From Gammaproteobacteria bacterium (lineage in GTDB: Bacteria > Pseudomonadota > Gammaproteobacteria > GCF-002020875), in NCBI GenBank assembly GCA_018671205.1, contig JABHIC010000353.1, forward strand, positions 1 to 8,930: a DNA stretch of 8,930 bases, given 5' to 3'. Under the pieces are notes generated by a model. The model searched no databases, was not told the DNA's origin, and saw nothing but the letters and a program-made list of their open reading frames with translations. This document shows, in pieces, positions 7,501 to 8,930 of the stretch (positions are counted from its first letter, which is position 1; every line of letters starts with the position of its first letter). A program made the position numbers and the translations under genes.

Positions 7501-7530
7501 AACTATGAGTAACCACAAACTATGAGTAAC
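7501..7530 (+). repeat. 13-bp direct repeat duplicating the gmk start
   Basis: AACTATGAGTAAC occurs perfectly at 7501-7513 and again at 7518-7530, offset by 17 nt with a 4-nt spacer (cacа-like, CACA). Each copy contains an ATG followed by AGT AAC. The second copy holds the true gmk start codon at 7522. The first ATG (7505) is in a different frame because the 17-nt offset is not a multiple of three. It looks like a small local tandem duplication. Confidence 0.8.
7505..7525 (+). other. six-codon mini-ORF (MSNHKL) overlapping the gmk start codon
   Basis: ATG at 7505 reads six codons and ends at TGA 7523-7525, which overlaps the gmk ATG at 7522-7524 in an ATGA arrangement. Its first three residues (MSN) repeat those of Gmk because of the direct repeat. 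Neither this ATG nor the gmk ATG has a clear Shine-Dalgarno. The layout would allow termination-reinitiation onto gmk, but translation of such a short frame cannot be shown from sequence, and it may be a passive by-product of the duplication. Confidence 0.3.
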
Positions 7531-8142
7531 AATGATCAAGGAACCCTATTTATTGTCTCCGCCCCGTCTGGAGCCGGAAAATCGAGTCTGCTCCACGCCG
7601 CATTAATGGAGAGTCAGGGCATTCAGCTCTCGGTTTCTCACACCACTCGCACTCCACGCAACGGCGAAGAGGATGGACTCCACTACAACTTTGTCACCAC
7701 CGAGGCATTTGGGGCTGAGATCGAGGCCGATCAGTTCCTTGAATATGCCAAGGTGTTCGACAATTTTTACGGCACCAGTGAGCTCTGGGTACGAGAGAGC
7801 CTGCGTCACGGCAATGATGTCATTCTGGAGATTGACTGGCAGGGGGCTGAACAGGTACGCAAAAAGATCCCCGAAGCGGTGACCCTCTTTATCCTCCCCC
7901 CCTCTCTCCCCACCCTGCGCCAGCGCCTGGAGCAGCGGGGGCAAGACAGTGAGGAGGTCATTGCACGCCGTCTCGAAGAGGCATCCATTGAGATCTCTCA
8001 CTACAACGAGTATGACTATCTGGTGATCAACGATGAGTTTGATGCGGCAAAAAGAGATCTGAAGAGCATTTTTCAGGCACATCGACTGAAAACTTCAACG
8101 CAATCAAAGAGAAACCACGTGCTGCTGGAAGGGCTGCTTTAG
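7522..8142 (+). CDS. gmk: guanylate kinase
   Basis: A 206-residue cytosolic enzyme (E. coli Gmk has 207) that phosphorylates GMP to GDP with ATP, feeding GTP, dGTP and (p)ppGpp pools. The P-loop SAPSGAGKSS lies at 13-22 with Lys 20. The GMP-binding segment SHTTRTPRNGEEDGLHY lies at 39-55, including S39, R43, R46, E49 and Y55. Further family motifs are FLEYAKVFDNFYGT at 72-85 and EIDWQGAEQVR at 103-113; the RQRLEQRG region (133-140) is the LID. The start is tightly bounded: an in-frame TAA at 7510-7512 lies just upstream and the P-loop begins 12 residues after ATG 7522. The gene opens the gmk-rpoZ-spoT cluster, which links guanine nucleotide supply with the stringent response. Expression may involve the mini-ORF that overlaps its start. 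Confidence 0.97.
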   Translation: MSNNDQGTLFIVSAPSGAGKSSLLHAALMESQGIQLSVSHTTRTPRNGEEDGLHYNFVTTEAFGAEIEADQFLEYAKVFDNFYGTSELWVRESLRHGNDVILEIDWQGAEQVRKKIPEAVTLFILPPSLPTLRQRLEQRGQDSEEVIARRLEEASIEISHYNEYDYLVINDEFDAAKRDLKSIFQAHRLKTSTQSKRNHVLLEGLL

Positions 8143-8189
8143 TCTAGTACTCCGACAACCTTGTTTTGATGGAGCAGTAGAATCCCCGG

Positions 8190-8218
8190 TTGAGAAAGCC
8201 CCCTGATTTCTATAGAAT
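8190..8218 (+). promoter_or_regulatory. sigma70-type promoter for rpoZ-spoT
   Basis: A -35 box TTGAGA at 8190-8195 (5 of 6 to TTGACA) and a -10 box TAGAAT at 8213-8218 (5 of 6 to TATAAT) are separated by exactly 17 nt. Transcription would begin near 8225, giving an untranslated leader of about 40 nt before the rpoZ ATG. It lies in the 124-nt gmk-rpoZ spacer, the longest non-coding stretch in the window. A second TAGAAT at 8178-8183 has no partner -35. No rho-independent terminator for gmk is evident in this spacer, so readthrough from gmk may add to expression. Confidence 0.65.
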
Positions 8219-8252
8219 AGATGACCTTTTTTCCTAAACTCATTAATTATTT

Positions 8253-8256
8253 GGAG
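8253..8256 (+). promoter_or_regulatory. ribosome binding site of rpoZ
   Basis: GGAG ends 10 nt before the rpoZ ATG at 8267, within an AT-rich leader. It is the clearest Shine-Dalgarno in the window; most other genes here start without one. Confidence 0.6.
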
Positions 8257-8266
8257 TAGTGAACTG

Positions 8267-8581
8267 ATGGCACGCATCACCGTAGAAGATTGTCTCGACA
8301 AGATCGATAACCGCTTTGACATGACACTGATTGCCGCAGAGCGTGCACGACAGATTGCAATGGGTGCTGATCCACTGGTTCCCTTCGACAATGATAAACC
8401 CACCGTGATTGCACTGCGTGAGATCTCCGCCGGAGTGATGAGCCGGGAGATATTGGACCAGATCAATAGCGCAACACGAGAGATTGATGCACAACTTGCG
8501 GCAGCGGATTCTGCCATAGCAGAGGGGTCGGAAGAGGAGGGAAGTGCAGCAGAACCGCCCAAAGAAGAGGCTAGCGCATAA
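8267..8581 (+). CDS. rpoZ: DNA-directed RNA polymerase omega subunit
   Basis: A 104-residue small subunit that chaperones the beta' subunit during RNA polymerase assembly and forms part of one ppGpp site (family knowledge). The N-terminus MARITVEDCLDKIDNRFDM, then AAERARQI (23-30) and DPLVPFDNDKPTVIALREI (35-53), closely matches E. coli omega, including the NRF and RARQ motifs. It is about 13 residues longer than the 91-residue E. coli protein; the extra part is a tail rich in Glu, Ala and Ser (about 83-104) that is probably disordered. It has its own promoter and Shine-Dalgarno. spoT begins 23 nt downstream, so the two are likely co-transcribed, as in many gammaproteobacteria. Confidence 0.97.
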   Translation: MARITVEDCLDKIDNRFDMTLIAAERARQIAMGADPLVPFDNDKPTVIALREISAGVMSREILDQINSATREIDAQLAAADSAIAEGSEEEGSAAEPPKEEASA

Positions 8582-8604
8582 GCTGACCCCCCGGATTATC
8601 CTCC

Positions 8605-8930
8605 ATGTTCCTGATCAGTGATCTTCTCCCTCTGCTGGAGAGCTATCTCGATCAGGAGCAAATTCATAAAATATACGCCGCCTACCTCTTCTCTGCAGAG
8701 GCTCATGACGGTCAGAGCCGTCTCACTGGTGAACCCTATATCTACCACCCCATTGAGGTGGCACGCATTCTCGCAGAGATGCATATTGACCCCACTACGA
8801 TCTCTGCGGCACTGCTGCATGATGTACTGGAGGATACCAGCCACACCAAAAGTGAGCTGATAGAGCACTTTGGTAGCGATGTCACCGAACTGGTTGATGG
8901 GGTCAGCAAGCTGACCCGCATCCAGATGGA
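8605..8930 (+). CDS. spoT: SpoT-type (p)ppGpp hydrolase/synthetase, N-terminal part (3' end cut by window)
   Basis: The first 108 codons of a RelA/SpoT-family enzyme, running off the window end. The visible part is the HD hydrolase domain that degrades (p)ppGpp: AEAHDGQSRLTGEPYIYHP at 31-49 gives the metal-binding His 48, and LLHDVLEDT at 71-78 gives the HD pair at 72-73 and the ED pair at 76-77. The segment VDGVSKLTRI follows. An intact HDxxED motif indicates an active hydrolase, which fits SpoT and argues against a RelA-type enzyme with a dead hydrolase. Synthetase, TGS and ACT domains would be downstream. An in-frame TGA at 8584-8586 bounds the start, leaving ATG 8605 with a weak GGA about 9 nt upstream. 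Position after rpoZ supports spoT. Confidence 0.93.
   Translation, partial: MFLISDLLPLLESYLDQEQIHKIYAAYLFSAEAHDGQSRLTGEPYIYHPIEVARILAEMHIDPTTISAALLHDVLEDTSHTKSELIEHFGSDVTELVDGVSKLTRIQM

Noticed and set aside
7603..8082. 159-codon open frame on the - strand opposite gmk
   Set aside because: It lies fully within gmk, has no recognisable domain, and is explained by the codon bias of the + strand gene.
8149..8178. Possible terminator hairpin after gmk (CTCC pairing with GGAG)
   Set aside because: Only four base pairs with a long loop and no following U-run; too weak to call.
8178..8183. Second TAGAAT in the gmk-rpoZ spacer as another -10
   Set aside because: No -35-like hexamer 16-18 nt upstream.
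8226..8231. T-run before rpoZ as part of a terminator
   Set aside because: No GC-rich stem precedes it, and it falls downstream of the rpoZ promoter in the leader.
8104..8562. 152-codon open frame on the - strand opposite the gmk end and rpoZ
   Set aside because: It spans two clear genes and the rpoZ promoter; its Ser/Ala/Ile-rich composition is that of an antisense shadow.

Overview
The window looks like chromosomal core DNA of a gammaproteobacterium outside the enteric group. The RsmB, TrkA, TrkH, Gmk, omega and SpoT products all read like gammaproteobacterial proteins. The presence of the NtrY/NtrX two-component pair and a DUF4390 gene between rsmB and trkA is a layout seen in many beta- and gammaproteobacteria but not in E. 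coli. No mobile element, tRNA, rRNA or CRISPR array is visible. All genes lie on the + strand and coding density is very high. I cannot name the species.

Region 1 (1-7451) is a tightly packed run of six genes: the 3' end of rsmB (16S rRNA m5C methyltransferase), a secreted DUF4390 protein, ntrY (membrane histidine kinase), ntrX (response regulator), trkA and trkH (K+ uptake). Gaps are 4 to 22 nt, and the DUF4390 and ntrY genes overlap by 4 nt, so this is probably one transcription unit that continues from upstream (often def-fmt-rsmB). It joins rRNA modification, an envelope-sensing phosphorelay and potassium import.

Region 2 (7452-7521) is a 70-nt spacer with a 10-bp AT palindrome, a 13-bp direct repeat that duplicates the gmk start, and a six-codon mini-ORF that ends on the gmk ATG.

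Region 3 (7522-8930) holds gmk (guanylate kinase), rpoZ (RNA polymerase omega) and the 5' part of spoT ((p)ppGpp hydrolase/synthetase), the conserved GMP/ppGpp-linked cluster. A good sigma70-type promoter (TTGAGA, 17 nt, TAGAAT) lies between gmk and rpoZ, so rpoZ-spoT can be transcribed separately from gmk.

Most of the window is ordinary housekeeping sequence, and I found no convincing undescribed system. The points most worth a second look are: NtrX, whose AAA+ domain lacks the GAFTGA loop and departs from consensus at Walker B, an arginine-finger position and the sensor II arginine, so it is unlikely to act as a normal sigma54 activator; the duplicated gmk start with its mini-ORF; and the uncharacterised DUF4390 protein coupled to ntrY.
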